The position numbers were made by a program, and so were the translations under genes. A stretch of DNA of 64,000 nt from Enterobacter sp. R4-368 (GTDB lineage: Bacteria; Pseudomonadota; Gammaproteobacteria; Enterobacterales; Enterobacteriaceae): positions 868,001 to 932,000 of the forward strand of contig NC_021500.1 of NCBI RefSeq assembly GCF_000410515.1, read 5' to 3'. Shown piece after piece: positions 38,278 through 49,123 of the stretch (positions within the stretch are counted from its first letter, which is position 1; each line of letters begins with the position of its first letter). Under the pieces are notes generated by a model. The model did no database searches. It saw only the letters and a program-made list of their open reading frames with translations, and was not told the DNA's origin.

Positions 38278-38652
38278 TCACTTCACGGAAAATGCGTATT
38301 GGCCACTGGTTTTGTGGCCGTCAACCGAAACGACATGCCAGTTAACGGTATAGTTGCCCGGCGGCAGCGACTCCTCCAGCGGAACAATCATCTGCTTGTT
38401 GTCATTCTCATTGCGCTTTACTGCGCCAGTCTTGATAATTTGCTGCTGTGCGTTGGTCACCGCGATGCCGCTAAATTTAGGCTCAATGCCTTCAGAGAAA
38501 TTCAGCGTTAATGCTTGTGGTGCGGCGGTAACAGCGGCGTTGGCGGCAGGATACTGCCCTTTAAGATGGGCATGCGCCAGAACAGCAGGCGTAGCGAACA
38601 GGCTGACTAGCAATGCGATGGCTCGCCAGTGGCGACAGGATGCAACAGGCAT
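38278..38652 (-). CDS. yobA: CopC-family periplasmic copper-binding protein YobA
   Basis: The start is set at MPVASCRHW (9 bases after AAGGA), giving 124 residues as in E. coli; an ATG three codons upstream overlaps that ribosome binding site. A signal peptide ends at about VLA, leaving His as the first mature residue (HAHLKGQYP), as needed for the Cu2+ site of CopC proteins. The other ligands lie in HVVSVDGHKTSG near the C-terminus. First gene of yobA-yebZ-yebY. Confidence 0.94.
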   Translation of the reverse strand: MPVASCRHWRAIALLVSLFATPAVLAHAHLKGQYPAANAAVTAAPQALTLNFSEGIEPKFSGIAVTNAQQQIIKTGAVKRNENDNKQMIVPLEESLPPGNYTVNWHVVSVDGHKTSGQYAFSVK

Positions 38653-38789
38653 ATTGTTCATTCCTTTTAGTTATGCATATGGCACAAAGAATAACGCTGT
38701 ACAATAATCGCGTCGAGTATCATCGTCGGCGTGCTTGTCTTTCTGCAACAGGCTTAGTAACTTTTGCCGCGTGAACCCAGGAGAACATC

Positions 38790-39020
38790 ATGATTACCAA
38801 TCTAGCGCAGCTCGAACAACAAGAGATGGACAAGATCAACGTCGACCTTGCTGCGGCTGGTGTCGCGTTTAAAGAGCGTTACAACATGCCGGTAATTGCC
38901 GAAGCCGTTGAACGCGAGCAGCCGGAACATCTGCGGAACTGGTTTAGAGAGCGGTTGATAGCCCACCGTCTGGCCTCCGTGTCGCTCTCCCGCCTGCCTT
39001 ACGAGCCCAAAGTGAAATAA
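38790..39020 (+). CDS. holE: DNA polymerase III theta subunit HolE
   Basis: A 76-residue helical protein, the E. coli length, that binds and stabilises the epsilon proofreading subunit in the polymerase III core. It begins [20 protein letters not shown] after an AGGAG site. It is followed 11 bases later by exoX; E. coli has yobB between them, which is absent here. Confidence 0.96.
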   Translation: MITNLAQLEQQEMDKINVDLAAAGVAFKERYNMPVIAEAVEREQPEHLRNWFRERLIAHRLASVSLSRLPYEPKVK

Positions 39021-39031
39021 TGGAGCCGGGC

Positions 39032-39694
39032 ATGTTACGCGTTATCGATACCGAAACCTGCGATTTACAGGGGGGGATTGTTGAAATTGCCTCCGTTGAT
39101 GTCGTCGACGGGCAGATCGTCAACCCGATGAGCCATCTGGTACGCCCCGACAGGCCAATCAGTCCGCAGGCCATGGCGATACACCATATCACCGAAGCGA
39201 TGGTCGCTCATCAGCCGTGGATTGAGGAGATCGTACCGCACTATTACGGGAGCGACTGGTATGTGGCGCACAACGCCAGTTTTGATCGCCGGGTGCTGCC
39301 TGAAATGCCAGGGGAGTGGATTTGTACCATGAAGCTGGCGCGCCGCCTGTGGCCCGGCATCAAATACAGCAATATGGCGCTGTATAAATCCCGCAAGCTG
39401 AGTGTTCAGACCCCTGCCGGATTGCATCACCACCGGGCGTTATATGATTGCTACATCACCGCTGCGCTGTTGATCGACATTATGCAAGTGTCTGGCTGGA
39501 CACCCGATCAGATGGCCACAGTAACCGGACGCCCTGCTTTGCTGACAACATTTACGTTTGGTAAATACCGGGGTAAAGCCGTCTCTGAAATTGCCGATCG
39601 CGATCCGGGCTACCTGCGCTGGCTGTTTAACAACCTGGAGCGCATGAGCCCGGAACTACGCTTAACCTTAAAACACTACCTGGGCGAAGAGTAA
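39032..39694 (+). CDS. exoX: Exodeoxyribonuclease X
   Basis: DEDDh 3'-5' exonuclease used in mismatch and UV repair. The start is [10 protein letters not shown], preceded by GGAG, giving 220 residues as in E. coli; four codons upstream are also open. Catalytic residues are visible in IDTE (6, 8), HNASFDRR (about 80) and HHRALYDCY (about 140). A C-terminal TFGKYRGK module follows. The end overlaps convergent ptrB by 19 bases. Confidence 0.96.
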   Translation: MLRVIDTETCDLQGGIVEIASVDVVDGQIVNPMSHLVRPDRPISPQAMAIHHITEAMVAHQPWIEEIVPHYYGSDWYVAHNASFDRRVLPEMPGEWICTMKLARRLWPGIKYSNMALYKSRKLSVQTPAGLHHHRALYDCYITAALLIDIMQVSGWTPDQMATVTGRPALLTTFTFGKYRGKAVSEIADRDPGYLRWLFNNLERMSPELRLTLKHYLGEE

Positions 39695-41751
39695 CCGTTC
39701 CCTTTTCCGGGCAATGTTCCCTGCGCCAGGGCGATTAAGAACGCATATTCCAGCGCAACACCTTCGTAGGATTTAAACCGGCCTGATTTCCCACCGTGCC
39801 CGGAATCCATATCCGTGCACAGCAACAGCAAATTATCATCGGTTTTATATTCACGCAGTTTCGCGACCCATTTTGCAGGTTCCCAGTATTGCACCTGCGA
39901 ATCGTGAAGTCCGGTCGTTACCAGCATATGCGGATAGGCGTGCGCGGCAATATTGTCGTACGGGCTATAACTTTTAATGTAGTGATAATAGGTCTCATCC
40001 TGCGGATTGCCCCACTCTTCAAATTCCCCGGTGGTCAACGGGATCGACTCATCAAGCATGGTGGTCAGGGCATCGACAAACGGCACCTGGGCAATGACAC
40101 CATGGAATAGCGTTGGACGTTGATTAATCACCGCGCCCATCAGTAATCCACCTGCGCTCCCCCCCATGCCGTAACAAAACAGGGGCGAGCCATAGCCCTG
40201 CGCCAGCAGGCTGTCAGTGACATCGATAAAATCATTAAAGCTGTTTTTCTTGTTGAGGAACTTCCCGTCCTCATACCATGAATGGCCCAATTCACCGCCA
40301 CCGCGAATATGCGCGATAGCGCAGACAAATCCACGATCCAGCAAGCTAAGCCGGCTGCTGCTAAAATCTGCGTCCATACTGGCGCCGTATGAACCATAAC
40401 CATACACCAGTAACGGATTCTCACCTTTGCGGAAATGTTTATGGTTATAAACCAGCGACACCGGTACTTCGACACCATCTCTGGCGTGGATCCACAGGTG
40501 CTCGCTGCAATAATCGCTGGCATCAAACCCTGCCACTTCCATTTGTTTCAGAACACGCCGTTCTCCGGTATCCATATCCAGTTCAAACAGCGTGTCCGGC
40601 ATGGTCATTGATGAATAGCCATAACGCAGGCGCGATGTTTCCGGTTCCGGGTTGTAAGCAAGCCAGGTGACATAGGCGGGATCATCAAACGCGATGCCGA
40701 TAACTTCCCGGGTTTTGCGGTTAATCTGGCGCAAACTGGTCAGGCCGCGCTGGCGTTCTTCCACAACCAGCCAATCAGTAAACAGCGTAAACCCTTCAAG
40801 CATCACATGCTCGCGCGCCGGGATCAGCACTTCCCAGCGCCGTTCATCACGCACTTTGGTGCGATACAGACCAAAGTTTTTACCATCACGATTGGATCGC
40901 AAATAAAAGGTGTGCTGGTAGTGATCAAGGCTATATTCGTGATCTTTGCGCCTTGGCAGAAAACGCAGCGGTTGCGCGTCCGGCAGTTCGGCATCCAGCA
41001 GGAGTACTTCACTGGTGGTCGCGCTGGCCAGGTGAATAGTAATGTAGTGCTGGGAGGTGGTTTTACTCAGGCCAACATAAAAGGTCTCGTCCTGCTCTTC
41101 ATACACCAGTTCATCCTGTTGCGAAGGCGTGCCAACGGTGTGTCGCCAGACCTGGTACGGCAGTAATGTTGTGGCATGTTTGCGCACATAATAGAGCGTT
41201 TCTGAATCGTTAACCCAGACAAATTCCGGCGAGACATTATCCAGCATTTCCGGATACCAGTTGCCCGTCTCAAGATTGCGGAAACGCAGACCATACTGTC
41301 TGCGGGAAAGATAATCTTCAGCAATCGCCATAATGGTGTTGTCGGGTGAGACTTCCATGCCGCCAAGGGTATAGAACTCACTGTGTGAGGCACGCTGGTT
41401 GGCGTCCAGTAACACCGACCACTCATCCCACTCGGAACTGAGAACCGACTGACGTTGATAAATCGCATATTCGCTTCCCGGCTCGTAGATGTGCCGGTAA
41501 CGATAGCCATTTTTGATATAAGGCGCGGAGACTTCGCGCTGCGGTATTCGCGAGATAATTTCTGCCAGCACGTCGTCCTGTAACGCTTGCTGGGAAGCCA
41601 TCACTTCTCGCCCGTAATCATTTTCCTGATGGAGGTAATCCAGAACATCTGGCTGTGAGCGCGTATCGTCCCGCAGCCAGTAATAGTTGTCGATACGCGT
41701 ATCACCATGCATTGTCATGGCGTGCGGGATTTTTTTTGCTTTTGGCGACAT
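39676..41751 (-). CDS. ptrB: Oligopeptidase B
   Basis: Cytosolic S9-family serine peptidase that cleaves short peptides after Lys and Arg. It has 691 residues (E. coli 686). An N-terminal beta-propeller (about 70-400) precedes the alpha/beta-hydrolase domain, with the Ser in [12 protein letters not shown] at about 535, the Asp in [16 protein letters not shown] at about 620 and the His in [12 protein letters not shown] at about 655. The gene overlaps the exoX 3' end. Confidence 0.96.
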   Translation of the reverse strand: MSPKAKKIPHAMTMHGDTRIDNYYWLRDDTRSQPDVLDYLHQENDYGREVMASQQALQDDVLAEIISRIPQREVSAPYIKNGYRYRHIYEPGSEYAIYQRQSVLSSEWDEWSVLLDANQRASHSEFYTLGGMEVSPDNTIMAIAEDYLSRRQYGLRFRNLETGNWYPEMLDNVSPEFVWVNDSETLYYVRKHATTLLPYQVWRHTVGTPSQQDELVYEEQDETFYVGLSKTTSQHYITIHLASATTSEVLLLDAELPDAQPLRFLPRRKDHEYSLDHYQHTFYLRSNRDGKNFGLYRTKVRDERRWEVLIPAREHVMLEGFTLFTDWLVVEERQRGLTSLRQINRKTREVIGIAFDDPAYVTWLAYNPEPETSRLRYGYSSMTMPDTLFELDMDTGERRVLKQMEVAGFDASDYCSEHLWIHARDGVEVPVSLVYNHKHFRKGENPLLVYGYGSYGASMDADFSSSRLSLLDRGFVCAIAHIRGGGELGHSWYEDGKFLNKKNSFNDFIDVTDSLLAQGYGSPLFCYGMGGSAGGLLMGAVINQRPTLFHGVIAQVPFVDALTTMLDESIPLTTGEFEEWGNPQDETYYHYIKSYSPYDNIAAHAYPHMLVTTGLHDSQVQYWEPAKWVAKLREYKTDDNLLLLCTDMDSGHGGKSGRFKSYEGVALEYAFLIALAQGTLPGKGNGYSSPR

Positions 41752-41829
41752 AGCACAATTCTTATTTGGTTTTACATACCTATAAGGGTGGCAAAACCCA
41801 CGCGCGATGCAAGCGAAACGTAATTTAAA

Positions 41830-42489
41830 TCATGAGCTAAGCGCTAATTTCTGCTTTTTGAGATCCGCCTCGATATCTTCTCGCACATCTTGCGGAATTT
41901 TTAACGCATCGCCCAGCGCGTTCAGATAGCTGCGTTCCATAAAATGATCGATATCGATAACGGCGCAGCTCAGGAAGTAAACTTCCAGCGCTTCTTCTTC
42001 GTTTTGCACTCCCTGCGCCAGACGCGCGGGGTCCAGCGGCTGGTCTATAGCATTCGCTACCAGTTGCTGCCCTTGCGCTTCCACACCTGCTTCACGCAAC
42101 TGCTGTTCTATCGCCGCACGTTCTTTATCATCAATGTGTCCGTCGCTTTTAGCGGCGAACACCAGCGCCAGGATCAGCCGCTCAGTGCGGACATCCAGAG
42201 GCGTATTGTGCTGACCAAATTGCGGCTCACCTTGATGCGCATCCCGGATGCGATCTTTATACTTATTCCACAACACGCTGCCCGCAACGGCTCCCCCACC
42301 CACCAGCAAAGCGCCGGTGCCATATTTCGCGAGCAGTTTGCGCGATGATTTACTGGCGACCAGCAGGCCCGCCAGGCCACCTAATGCACCCGGCACCAAC
42401 AAATTGTTGAGTCCATGGCCACCGGGAGACGGCGTCTGCGTATCACCTTTTTGACCAAGCAATGACTGCAGTTGATTTAACCAGCTCAT
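41830..42489 (-). CDS. yebE: DUF533/TerB-like membrane protein YebE
   Basis: A 219-residue inner membrane protein, the E. coli length, starting [13 protein letters not shown] glycine-rich hydrophobic segment (about 30-70, [31 protein letters not shown]) precedes a TerB-like helical domain (about 95-215, [19 protein letters not shown]). In E. coli it belongs to the Cpx envelope stress regulon; its activity is unknown. Eleven extra in-frame codons upstream are rejected because they lie in the leader hairpin. That hairpin (42494-42536) encloses the ribosome binding site. Confidence 0.93.
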   Translation of the reverse strand: MSWLNQLQSLLGQKGDTQTPSPGGHGLNNLLVPGALGGLAGLLVASKSSRKLLAKYGTGALLVGGGAVAGSVLWNKYKDRIRDAHQGEPQFGQHNTPLDVRTERLILALVFAAKSDGHIDDKERAAIEQQLREAGVEAQGQQLVANAIDQPLDPARLAQGVQNEEEALEVYFLSCAVIDIDHFMERSYLNALGDALKIPQDVREDIEADLKKQKLALSS

Positions 42490-42493
42490 AGAA

Positions 42494-42536
42494 CCCTCGC
42501 TTATCATGACAGTTGTGCGCACAGAGTAAGCGAGGG
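42494..42536 (-). promoter_or_regulatory. Leader hairpin that pairs the yebE ribosome binding site
   Basis: On the yebE mRNA, CCCTCGCTTA pairs perfectly with TAAGCGAGGG, ten base pairs across a 23-base loop that itself contains the palindrome TGTGCGCACA. The 3' arm holds the purine-rich GCGAGGG, which ends 4 bases before the yebE ATG and is the only visible Shine-Dalgarno. Folding would hide it. The structure is seen directly; a regulatory role is inferred. Confidence 0.6.
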
Positions 42537-42583
42537 GGATGTCAGGAAGTGTCTATATCTGAAAAGAATGGGAAAATGCGGTG

Positions 42584-42934
42584 TTACGATCGCGGCTGAT
42601 ACTCTGCGGTTCCGCCTTTACAATCGATAGTCACTCGATAGTGAAGGTCCGCGCTTTTCCCGCGTACGGTTAACGGCACAACCCATTTATCATTCTTGCC
42701 GGTAATTTCCTTCGGATTGACCCAGGCGACTGGATCGGCCTGACCCAGTTTCTTTTGATCATCAGCCCATCGGACAATGCGATTCTGCAGATAATCCCGC
42801 TTAACACTGGCGGCAATGCCGTCTGCCTTGAGTCCCTCGCACGAGGGAAATTTCACCGACTTATCCGTAACGGCATGCGCCGCCATACTGCCTGCCAGCA
42901 AAAGCAAACCGGCGAAAACTCCTGCTATTTTCAT
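42584..42934 (-). CDS. yebF: Secreted protein YebF
   Basis: Small protein exported to the periplasm and, in E. coli K-12, released to the medium. It has 116 residues (E. coli 118) with a signal peptide at about 1-21 ([15 protein letters not shown] to AHA). The mature part has two cysteines ([15 protein letters not shown]) that can form the conserved disulfide of the YebF/Cmi family. No immunity role can be assigned here. Confidence 0.95.
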   Translation of the reverse strand: MKIAGVFAGLLLLAGSMAAHAVTDKSVKFPSCEGLKADGIAASVKRDYLQNRIVRWADDQKKLGQADPVAWVNPKEITGKNDKWVVPLTVRGKSADLHYRVTIDCKGGTAEYQPRS

Positions 42935-42992
42935 GCTTATCTCCTGGTTTTTACCCCTTCAAAGCATGGTACAGATTGCTGGCAGTGCAAGC

Positions 42993-43331
42993 TCAGGCGA
43001 CTTTCACGCGCTTCGCTGCAGTTTTGATATCCACAGCGTCAGTCGCTTCAGAATCTGAAGAGTCGACCGGCGCTACCGCTTCTTCAGCTTCCGTGCCCGG
43101 TAATTTGCCTGATTTCAGGATGCCGTTAAGCGCCTCTTTTTGCTCAGCAAGCCACAGCGCCATCTGATCGCGCGCGTTGTCTTCCAGATCTACCGGCCCT
43201 GTTGCAAGCCAGTCACCGAGGACTTCGGCCAGATCGAGCATCTTATCGTAAGCATCGGCTTCCTTTTTACTGGCAAAAGACATTTTTTCCTCACCTTCAC
43301 GAATGACAACGTATTTAACTTCTACCGCCAT
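42993..43331 (-). CDS. yebG: DNA damage-inducible protein YebG
   Basis: SOS-regulated small protein of unknown activity. It has 112 residues against 96 in E. coli; the extra length is in the Ala/Glu/Val-rich C-terminal tail ending TAAKRVKVA. The conserved core MAVEVKYVVIREGEEKMSF and LATGPVDLEDNARDQM is intact. A perfect LexA box lies 18 bases upstream at 43349-43364. Confidence 0.94.
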   Translation of the reverse strand: MAVEVKYVVIREGEEKMSFASKKEADAYDKMLDLAEVLGDWLATGPVDLEDNARDQMALWLAEQKEALNGILKSGKLPGTEAEEAVAPVDSSDSEATDAVDIKTAAKRVKVA

Positions 43332-43348
43332 GATGCAGCCTCATTTAA

Positions 43349-43364
43349 CTGTGTATTTATACAG
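43349..43364 (-). promoter_or_regulatory. LexA (SOS) box of yebG
   Basis: CTGT-N8-ACAG, read as CTGTGTATTTATACAG on the plus strand, the full consensus. It is positioned to block the yebG promoter. Confidence 0.9.
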
Positions 43365-43408
43365 TATAGTAGCGCGATGAAAAAACCACCGCAAGTGATA
43401 AAAGACAG

Positions 43409-43424
43409 GCGCAAACGTTTTCGT
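43409..43424 (+). promoter_or_regulatory. PurR operator of purT
   Basis: GCGCAAACGTTTTCGT matches the PurR consensus ACGCAAACGTTTTCGT at 15 of 16 positions. It directly precedes a TATACT -10-like sequence (43426-43431) and the purT start. Confidence 0.88.
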
Positions 43425-43462
43425 TTATACTGCGCGCAAATTTTTTCTAACGGTACAATGCT

Positions 43463-44641
43463 ATGACTCTTTTAGGAACTGCGCTGCGCCCCGCAGCAAC
43501 ACGCGTGATGTTATTAGGCTCTGGTGAACTGGGCAAGGAAGTTGCCATCGAATGTCAGCGTCTGGGCATTGAAGTGATCGCCGTGGATCGCTATCCCGAT
43601 GCACCTGCGATGCATGTTGCGCATCGTTCGCATGTGATCAATATGCTTGATGGCGCGGCGTTGAAGGCACTGGTTGAACAGGAAAGACCTCACTTTATCG
43701 TGCCGGAAATCGAAGCTATCGCCACCGATACGCTGATTGAGCTGGAAGCGCAAGGTCAGCATGTCGTCCCCTGCGCACGCGCCACCAAGCTAACGATGAA
43801 CCGTGAAGGCATCCGCCGCCTGGCGGCTGAAGAGTTACAACTACCCACCTCCAGTTACCGCTTTGCCGACAGTGAAGCTGCATTTCAGCAAGCCGTCGCG
43901 GAGATAGGTTTACCTTGTATTGTAAAACCGGTGATGAGCTCCTCCGGTAAAGGGCAGAGCTTTATTAAAAGCGCCGATCAATTAGCAAGCGCCTGGGAAT
44001 ATGCCCAACAAGGCGGCCGCGCCGGTGCCGGGCGTGTCATTGTTGAAGGTGTGGTCAATTTTGATTTTGAAATCACATTGCTGACCATCAGCGCCGTCGA
44101 CGGCGTTCATTTCTGCGCGCCGGTCGGGCATCGCCAGGAAGATGGCGACTACCGCGAATCCTGGCAACCGCAGCAAATGTCGCCCCTGGCGCTGGAGCGC
44201 GCGCAAGCTATCGCCAGCAAAGTGGTGCTGGCGCTTGGCGGCTACGGCCTGTTTGGCGTTGAGCTTTTTGTTTGCGGCGATGACGTTATCTTCAGCGAAG
44301 TTTCGCCGCGCCCGCACGATACCGGCATGGTGACCTTGATTTCGCAGGATCTTTCCGAGTTTGCCCTGCATGTCCGCGCGTTTCTCGGCATGCCCATTGG
44401 CGCTATTCGTCAGTATGGTCCTTCCGCTTCGGCGGTGATCCTGCCGCGCCTGACCAGTCAGAATGTCACCTTTGATAAGGTGGACAGCGCCGTAGGTGCT
44501 GGCGTGCAGTTGCGTCTGTTTGGTAAGCCGGAAATTGCGGGTTCCCGCCGTATGGGCGTCGCGCTGGCCGTGGCAGATAACGTTGAAAAAGCGGTGGAAT
44601 ATGCCGTTGCGGCGGCGGCGGCGGTGAAGGTCAGCGGGTAA
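43463..44641 (+). CDS. purT: Formate-dependent GAR transformylase PurT
   Basis: ATP-grasp enzyme that makes N-formyl-glycinamide ribonucleotide from GAR, formate and ATP, an alternative to PurN in purine synthesis. It has 392 residues, the E. coli length. N-terminal [12 protein letters not shown] loop at about 19-30, ATP-grasp core with [11 protein letters not shown] at about 155, and the metal-binding [21 protein letters not shown] at about 265-290. PurR box upstream; divergent from yebG. Confidence 0.97.
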   Translation: MTLLGTALRPAATRVMLLGSGELGKEVAIECQRLGIEVIAVDRYPDAPAMHVAHRSHVINMLDGAALKALVEQERPHFIVPEIEAIATDTLIELEAQGQHVVPCARATKLTMNREGIRRLAAEELQLPTSSYRFADSEAAFQQAVAEIGLPCIVKPVMSSSGKGQSFIKSADQLASAWEYAQQGGRAGAGRVIVEGVVNFDFEITLLTISAVDGVHFCAPVGHRQEDGDYRESWQPQQMSPLALERAQAIASKVVLALGGYGLFGVELFVCGDDVIFSEVSPRPHDTGMVTLISQDLSEFALHVRAFLGMPIGAIRQYGPSASAVILPRLTSQNVTFDKVDSAVGAGVQLRLFGKPEIAGSRRMGVALAVADNVEKAVEYAVAAAAAVKVSG

Positions 44642-44793
44642 ACAGCCTTCCCGGCAGGTTGCATTGATTGCTTCCTGAAGGCGAACAAATCCCTCACAGC
44701 CGCATCTGCATCTGCCGGCCCCCTGAGAGTCAAATCGGGGGGCAATAAAGCAGAATCAGCTTCTTAGCGGCCGTCACCCTGGACGAGTGAGAG

Positions 44794-44833
44794 AAAAAAA
44801 GCCCGGTCGGCATTTATGCGACCGGGCTTTTAT
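44794..44833. terminator. Bidirectional terminator between purT and eda
   Basis: Stem AAAAGCCCGGTCG / CGACCGGGCTTTT with a 9-base loop, A-run on one side and T-run on the other, between convergent purT and eda. Confidence 0.85.
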
Positions 44834-44859
44834 CAGGCGGGCTTTAACCCCGCCGAAAA

Positions 44860-45501
44860 TTACAGCTTCGCACCTTCAACAGCTTCGCGAGCCAGTTTAG
44901 TGATGCGATCGTAATCACCTGCTTCCAGCGCATCAGCCGGCACCAGCCAGGAACCACCGATGCACAGCACGCTTTTCAGCGCCAGATAATCACGGTAGTT
45001 AGCCGGAGAAATGCCGCCAGTCGGGCAGAAACGAACCTGCGAGAACGGACCCGCAATCGCCTGCAGCGCTTTGGTGCCGCCATTAGCTTCCGCAGGGAAG
45101 AATTTAAACTCTTTCAGACCGTAGTCCATACCCAGCATCAGTTCAGAAACGGTGCTGATGCCCGGGATCAACGGTATAGTGCCTTCGGTCGCGGCTTTCA
45201 GCAGCGGCTCAGTCAGGCCTGGGCTGATGGCGAACTGTGCGCCAGCGGCGGTCACTTCTGCCAGTTGCTGCGGATTCAGCACGGTACCAGCACCGATAAT
45301 CGCGTCCGGCACTTCCTTCGCGATAGCGCGAATAGCGTCGATAGCGCAAGCCGTACGCAGAGTCACTTCCAGAACGCGAACACCACCTGCCACCAGCGCT
45401 TTCGCCATCGGTACGGCGTGCTCCAGTTTGTTCACTACGATTACCGGCACTACCGGACCCGTTTTCAGGATTGCTTCTGCACTCGTTTTCCAGTTTTTCA
45501 T
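44860..45501 (-). CDS. eda: KDPG/KHG aldolase Eda
   Basis: Class I aldolase that splits 2-keto-3-deoxy-6-phosphogluconate to pyruvate and glyceraldehyde 3-phosphate, the last step of the Entner-Doudoroff pathway. It has 213 residues, the E. coli length. The Schiff-base lysine is in [14 protein letters not shown] at about 133 and the catalytic Glu in RVLEVTLRT at about 45. It follows edd by 38 bases in one operon. Confidence 0.98.
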   Translation of the reverse strand: MKNWKTSAEAILKTGPVVPVIVVNKLEHAVPMAKALVAGGVRVLEVTLRTACAIDAIRAIAKEVPDAIIGAGTVLNPQQLAEVTAAGAQFAISPGLTEPLLKAATEGTIPLIPGISTVSELMLGMDYGLKEFKFFPAEANGGTKALQAIAGPFSQVRFCPTGGISPANYRDYLALKSVLCIGGSWLVPADALEAGDYDRITKLAREAVEGAKL

Positions 45502-45539
45502 CAGTGTTTTTCTCTCGCCAGAACTAAAATCTTGTCGTC

Positions 45540-47351
45540 TTAAAAAGTGATACAGGTCGCGCCCTGTTCCGCGCCGGAAAGTTTTTCCCGCAGCGCACCA
45601 AACATTTCGCGCCCTGTGCCCACGCGCATCGCGCTAAGGTCAGGAATATGTGGCTGACGTGCGGCAAGAACGTTGTCATCAACCAGCAGCGTTAATTCTC
45701 CAGTCTGCCCGTTAACCCGAATCATGTCGCCATCATGCACTTTTGCCAGCAACCCACCATCATACGCTTCTGGTGTAACGTGGATTGCCGAAGGCACTTT
45801 ACCTGATGCCCCTGACAGCCGTCCATCAGTAACTAATGCAATTTTGAAACGGCGGTCCAATAATACACCAAGTGGCGGCATGAGTTTATGTAATTCTGGC
45901 ATACCGTTCGCTTTTGGCCCCTGATGACGAACAACGACCACACAATCGCGATCCAGCAGCCCAGCCTCAAATGCGGGCAGCACGTCATGCTGGCTTTCAA
46001 AAACCACTGCCGGCGCTTCAATGACCTGGTTTTCTACCGGAACGGCGGAGGTTTTCATTACCGCACGCCCGAGGTTGCCGCTCAGCACTTTGGTGCCGCC
46101 ATGTTGAGAGAACGGTTTATCAATGCTGGCGATCACGTTGTCATCCAGCGACGCGGCCGCACCTTCGCGCCAGTCCAGTTCGCCATTATTGAGCCACGGC
46201 TCGTGGGTATAACGCGCCAGACCAAAGCCTGCGACAGTATTAACATCTTCATGCAGCAAACCGCCTTTCAGCAGCTCACGCAGTAATACCGGCACACCGC
46301 CCGCCGCCTGGAAGTGGTTAATATCCGCCGGGCCATTCGGGTAGAGACGCGCCAGTAAAGGAACAACATCAGAGAGATCGGAGAAATCATCCCAGTTAAT
46401 GATGATGCCCGCTGCACGCGCCATCGCCACCAGATGCATCGTGTGGTTTGTGGAACCACCGGTCGCCAGCAGCGAAACGATACCGTTAACCACCACTTTT
46501 TCATCGATCATTTTGCCAAGCGGCATCCATTCGTTGCCGTTGCCCGTCAGACGAGTGACCTGGCGAGCCGCCGCTTCTGTCAACGCTTTGCGCAGCGGCG
46601 CATCCGGGTGTACAAACGAGGAACCCGGCAACTGCATGCCCATAAACTCAATCACCATCTGGTTGGTGTTGGCGGTACCGTAGAACGTACAGGTGCCTGG
46701 CGCGTGATAGGACGCGGCTTCAGATTCCAGCAGTGCCATCCGATCGACTTTGCCCTCAGCATAAAGCTGGCGGATACGCACTTTCTCTTTGTTGGCCAGA
46801 CCGCTCGCCATCGGGCCTGATGGTACAAACACTGCCGGCAGGTGGCCAAACGACAATGCTGCCATTGCCAGCCCCGGGACGATTTTATCGCACACACCCA
46901 GATACAGCGCGCCATCGAACATGTTATGCGACAGGCCGACCGCAGCAGACATGGCAATCACTTCGCGGCTCAGTAAGGATAACTCCATCCCGTCCTGACC
47001 TTGCGTTACGCCATCGCACATGGCCGGAACACCACCAGCCACCTGCCCCACTGCATTCACGGTATGCAGCGCTTTACGGATGATATCCGGATAGACCTCG
47101 TAAGGCTGGTGCGCAGAGAGCATGTCGTTATAAGAGGTGATGATCGCGATGTTGTTGCGCAACATGCTTTTGAGGGAGGCTTTATCGTCGGGCTGGCAAG
47201 CAGCAAAACCGTGCGCCAGGTTACCGCAAGCGAGTGTTGAGCGGCGTACGGTATCGCTTTTCGCTTGTTCAATACGCGCCAGATAGGCTGAGCGGGTTTC
47301 GCGCGAACGTTCGATAATACGATTTGTTACGCGTAACATTGTCGGGTTCAT
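45540..47351 (-). CDS. edd: 6-phosphogluconate dehydratase Edd
   Basis: Iron-sulfur dehydratase that turns 6-phosphogluconate into KDPG. It has 603 residues, the E. coli length, in the IlvD/Edd family. Cluster cysteines are visible in [12 protein letters not shown] at about 155 and GVCDKIVPG at about 222; [15 protein letters not shown] is at about 510. First gene of edd-eda. The upstream gap to zwf holds a zwf-proximal GntR-like operator and a terminator hairpin. Confidence 0.98.
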   Translation of the reverse strand: MNPTMLRVTNRIIERSRETRSAYLARIEQAKSDTVRRSTLACGNLAHGFAACQPDDKASLKSMLRNNIAIITSYNDMLSAHQPYEVYPDIIRKALHTVNAVGQVAGGVPAMCDGVTQGQDGMELSLLSREVIAMSAAVGLSHNMFDGALYLGVCDKIVPGLAMAALSFGHLPAVFVPSGPMASGLANKEKVRIRQLYAEGKVDRMALLESEAASYHAPGTCTFYGTANTNQMVIEFMGMQLPGSSFVHPDAPLRKALTEAAARQVTRLTGNGNEWMPLGKMIDEKVVVNGIVSLLATGGSTNHTMHLVAMARAAGIIINWDDFSDLSDVVPLLARLYPNGPADINHFQAAGGVPVLLRELLKGGLLHEDVNTVAGFGLARYTHEPWLNNGELDWREGAAASLDDNVIASIDKPFSQHGGTKVLSGNLGRAVMKTSAVPVENQVIEAPAVVFESQHDVLPAFEAGLLDRDCVVVVRHQGPKANGMPELHKLMPPLGVLLDRRFKIALVTDGRLSGASGKVPSAIHVTPEAYDGGLLAKVHDGDMIRVNGQTGELTLLVDDNVLAARQPHIPDLSAMRVGTGREMFGALREKLSGAEQGATCITF

Positions 47352-47472
47352 AGAGGCTCCTGAAATTTATCTGTCCGGGGAAGCCGCGTTAACAGTGCGA
47401 TTAGCTTTACGTAACAAGCTGAAAACACCAGAGCGCCGCGCCCCAAAGGCAAAATCGCTTCAGCCAGTGTAA

Positions 47473-47510
47473 TAAAAAAAGCCCCGCTGGTGAATCCAGT
47501 CGGGGCCTGA
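47473..47510 (-). terminator. Terminator hairpin between zwf and edd
   Basis: On the minus strand AGGCCCCGACTGG / CCAGCGGGGCT with a short loop is followed by T7. It lies about 75 bases beyond the zwf stop and 120 before edd. It probably ends zwf transcripts. Confidence 0.8.
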
Positions 47511-47545
47511 AAGATGAAAAATTGTTCGGATAGCTGAGTTAGATC

Positions 47546-47561
47546 ATGTTACCGGTAAAAT
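47546..47561 (-). promoter_or_regulatory. GntR-type operator upstream of edd
   Basis: ATGTTACCGGTAAAAT on the plus strand matches the GntR consensus ATGTTACCGGTAACAT at 15 of 16 positions. GntR represses edd-eda in E. coli until gluconate is present. Here the site lies on the zwf side of the terminator hairpin. Confidence 0.75.
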
Positions 47562-47585
47562 TACGCAACATTAACCTGCAGCGAA

Positions 47586-49061
47586 TCACTCAAACTCGTT
47601 CCAGGAACGGCCGTCACGGGTGATCATCGCTACCGAGGCCACAGGCCCCCAGGTTCCCGCCTGGTAAGGTTTCGGCGAGTCGTTATCCGCCGCCCAGGCT
47701 TCCGTAATGGAGTCCACCCATTTCCAGGCTTCTTCCACTTCGTCACGGCGCACAAACAGCGCCTGAATGCCGCGCATCGTTTCCAGCAACAGACGCTCAT
47801 AGGCATCGGCCAGATGCGTCTGATTGAACGTTTCGGAATAACTCAGATCGAGCTTGGTGATTTGCAGATTGTGTTTGTGATCGAGACCCGGCACTTTGTT
47901 CAGCACCTGGATATCCACCCCTTCGTCCGGCTGCAGGCGAATGGTCAATTTGTTCTGCGGCAGATCCTGCCAGGACTCTTTGAACAGATTCAGTTCCGGT
48001 GTTTTAAAATAAACAACCACTTCAGAGCACTTGGTCGGCAGACGCTTACCGGTGCGCAGGTAGAACGGCACGCCAGCCCAACGCCAGTTATCAATGTCGA
48101 CACGGATCGCAACGAACGTTTCGGTGTTGCTGGTCTTATTCGCGCCCTCTTCTTCCAGGTAACCCGGCACTTTTTTGCCCTGGGCAAAACCGGCGCTGTA
48201 CTGGCCGCGGACGGTTTTTTCACGCACGTTGGTGCGATCAATACGGCGCAGCGACTTCAGTACTTTTACTTTCTCGTCACGAATGCTGTCGGCGCTCAGA
48301 TCGGACGGCGGCGACATGGCAATCATGCACAGAATTTGCAGCAGGTGGTTCTGGATCATATCGCGCATCTGCCCGGCCTGGTCGAAATAGCCCCAGCGCC
48401 CTTCAATGCCTACCTCTTCCGCCACGGTGATTTCCACGTGGTCGATGGTGCGATTGTCCCAGTTATTGACGAAAAGAGAGTTCGCAAAACGCAGCGCCAG
48501 TAGGTTGAGTACCGTCTCTTTACCGAGGTAGTGGTCGATACGATACACCTGGCACTCTTCGAAAAACTCACCCACCTGGTCATTGATTTCCCGCGACGTG
48601 GCAAGCGAGGTGCCCAGCGGTTTTTCCATTACCACGCGCGCCGGTTTAGCGTTCAGCTTCGCTTCACCCAGGCCTTTGCAGATTGCGCCAAAGGTGCTCG
48701 GCGGCATGGCGAAGTAATTGATGGTGGTGCGATTTTTTTGATCCAACATCTCGCCGAGACGTTTGAATGCCGACGTATCGTTGACGTCCAGATTGCAAAA
48801 ATCCAGACGACCACTCAGCTTGTCCCATAGGCTCTCGTCGATCTTCTCCTTCATAAAGGTTTCAAGCGCTTCGCGAACAACCTTGGTATACGCTTCCTTA
48901 TCCCAATCAGCGCGGCCCACGCCCAGGATTCGTGTCTCCGGGTGAATCTGGCCCGCTTTTTCCAGTTGGTACAGGGAAGGCAGCAATTTCCGGCGGGCGA
49001 GGTCGCCCTTGGCGCCGAAAATGACCAGGTCACACGCCTGGGCTGTTTGTATTACCGCCAT
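47586..49061 (-). CDS. zwf: Glucose-6-phosphate 1-dehydrogenase
   Basis: First enzyme of the oxidative pentose phosphate and Entner-Doudoroff routes, making NADPH. It has 491 residues, the E. coli length. NADP fold motif [11 protein letters not shown] at about 16, active-site RIDHYLGKE at about 178 and substrate-binding MEKPLG at about 145. In E. coli controlled by SoxS/MarA/Rob and growth rate; here a HexR palindrome lies 48 bases before the start codon. Confidence 0.98.
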   Translation of the reverse strand: MAVIQTAQACDLVIFGAKGDLARRKLLPSLYQLEKAGQIHPETRILGVGRADWDKEAYTKVVREALETFMKEKIDESLWDKLSGRLDFCNLDVNDTSAFKRLGEMLDQKNRTTINYFAMPPSTFGAICKGLGEAKLNAKPARVVMEKPLGTSLATSREINDQVGEFFEECQVYRIDHYLGKETVLNLLALRFANSLFVNNWDNRTIDHVEITVAEEVGIEGRWGYFDQAGQMRDMIQNHLLQILCMIAMSPPSDLSADSIRDEKVKVLKSLRRIDRTNVREKTVRGQYSAGFAQGKKVPGYLEEEGANKTSNTETFVAIRVDIDNWRWAGVPFYLRTGKRLPTKCSEVVVYFKTPELNLFKESWQDLPQNKLTIRLQPDEGVDIQVLNKVPGLDHKHNLQITKLDLSYSETFNQTHLADAYERLLLETMRGIQALFVRRDEVEEAWKWVDSITEAWAADNDSPKPYQAGTWGPVASVAMITRDGRSWNEFE

Positions 49062-49108
49062 GTCTTTCTCCTCAGTTGGCTATCCTGGAGCTTCAGCCAG
49101 GCCTCAGT

Positions 49109-49123
49109 TGTAATTTTATTACA
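49109..49123 (-). promoter_or_regulatory. HexR operator at zwf
   Basis: TGTAATTTTATTACA, a perfect six-base inverted repeat (TGTAAT / ATTACA) and a near-exact match to the HexR consensus TGTAATTAAATTACA, 48 bases upstream of the zwf start codon. Confidence 0.85.
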
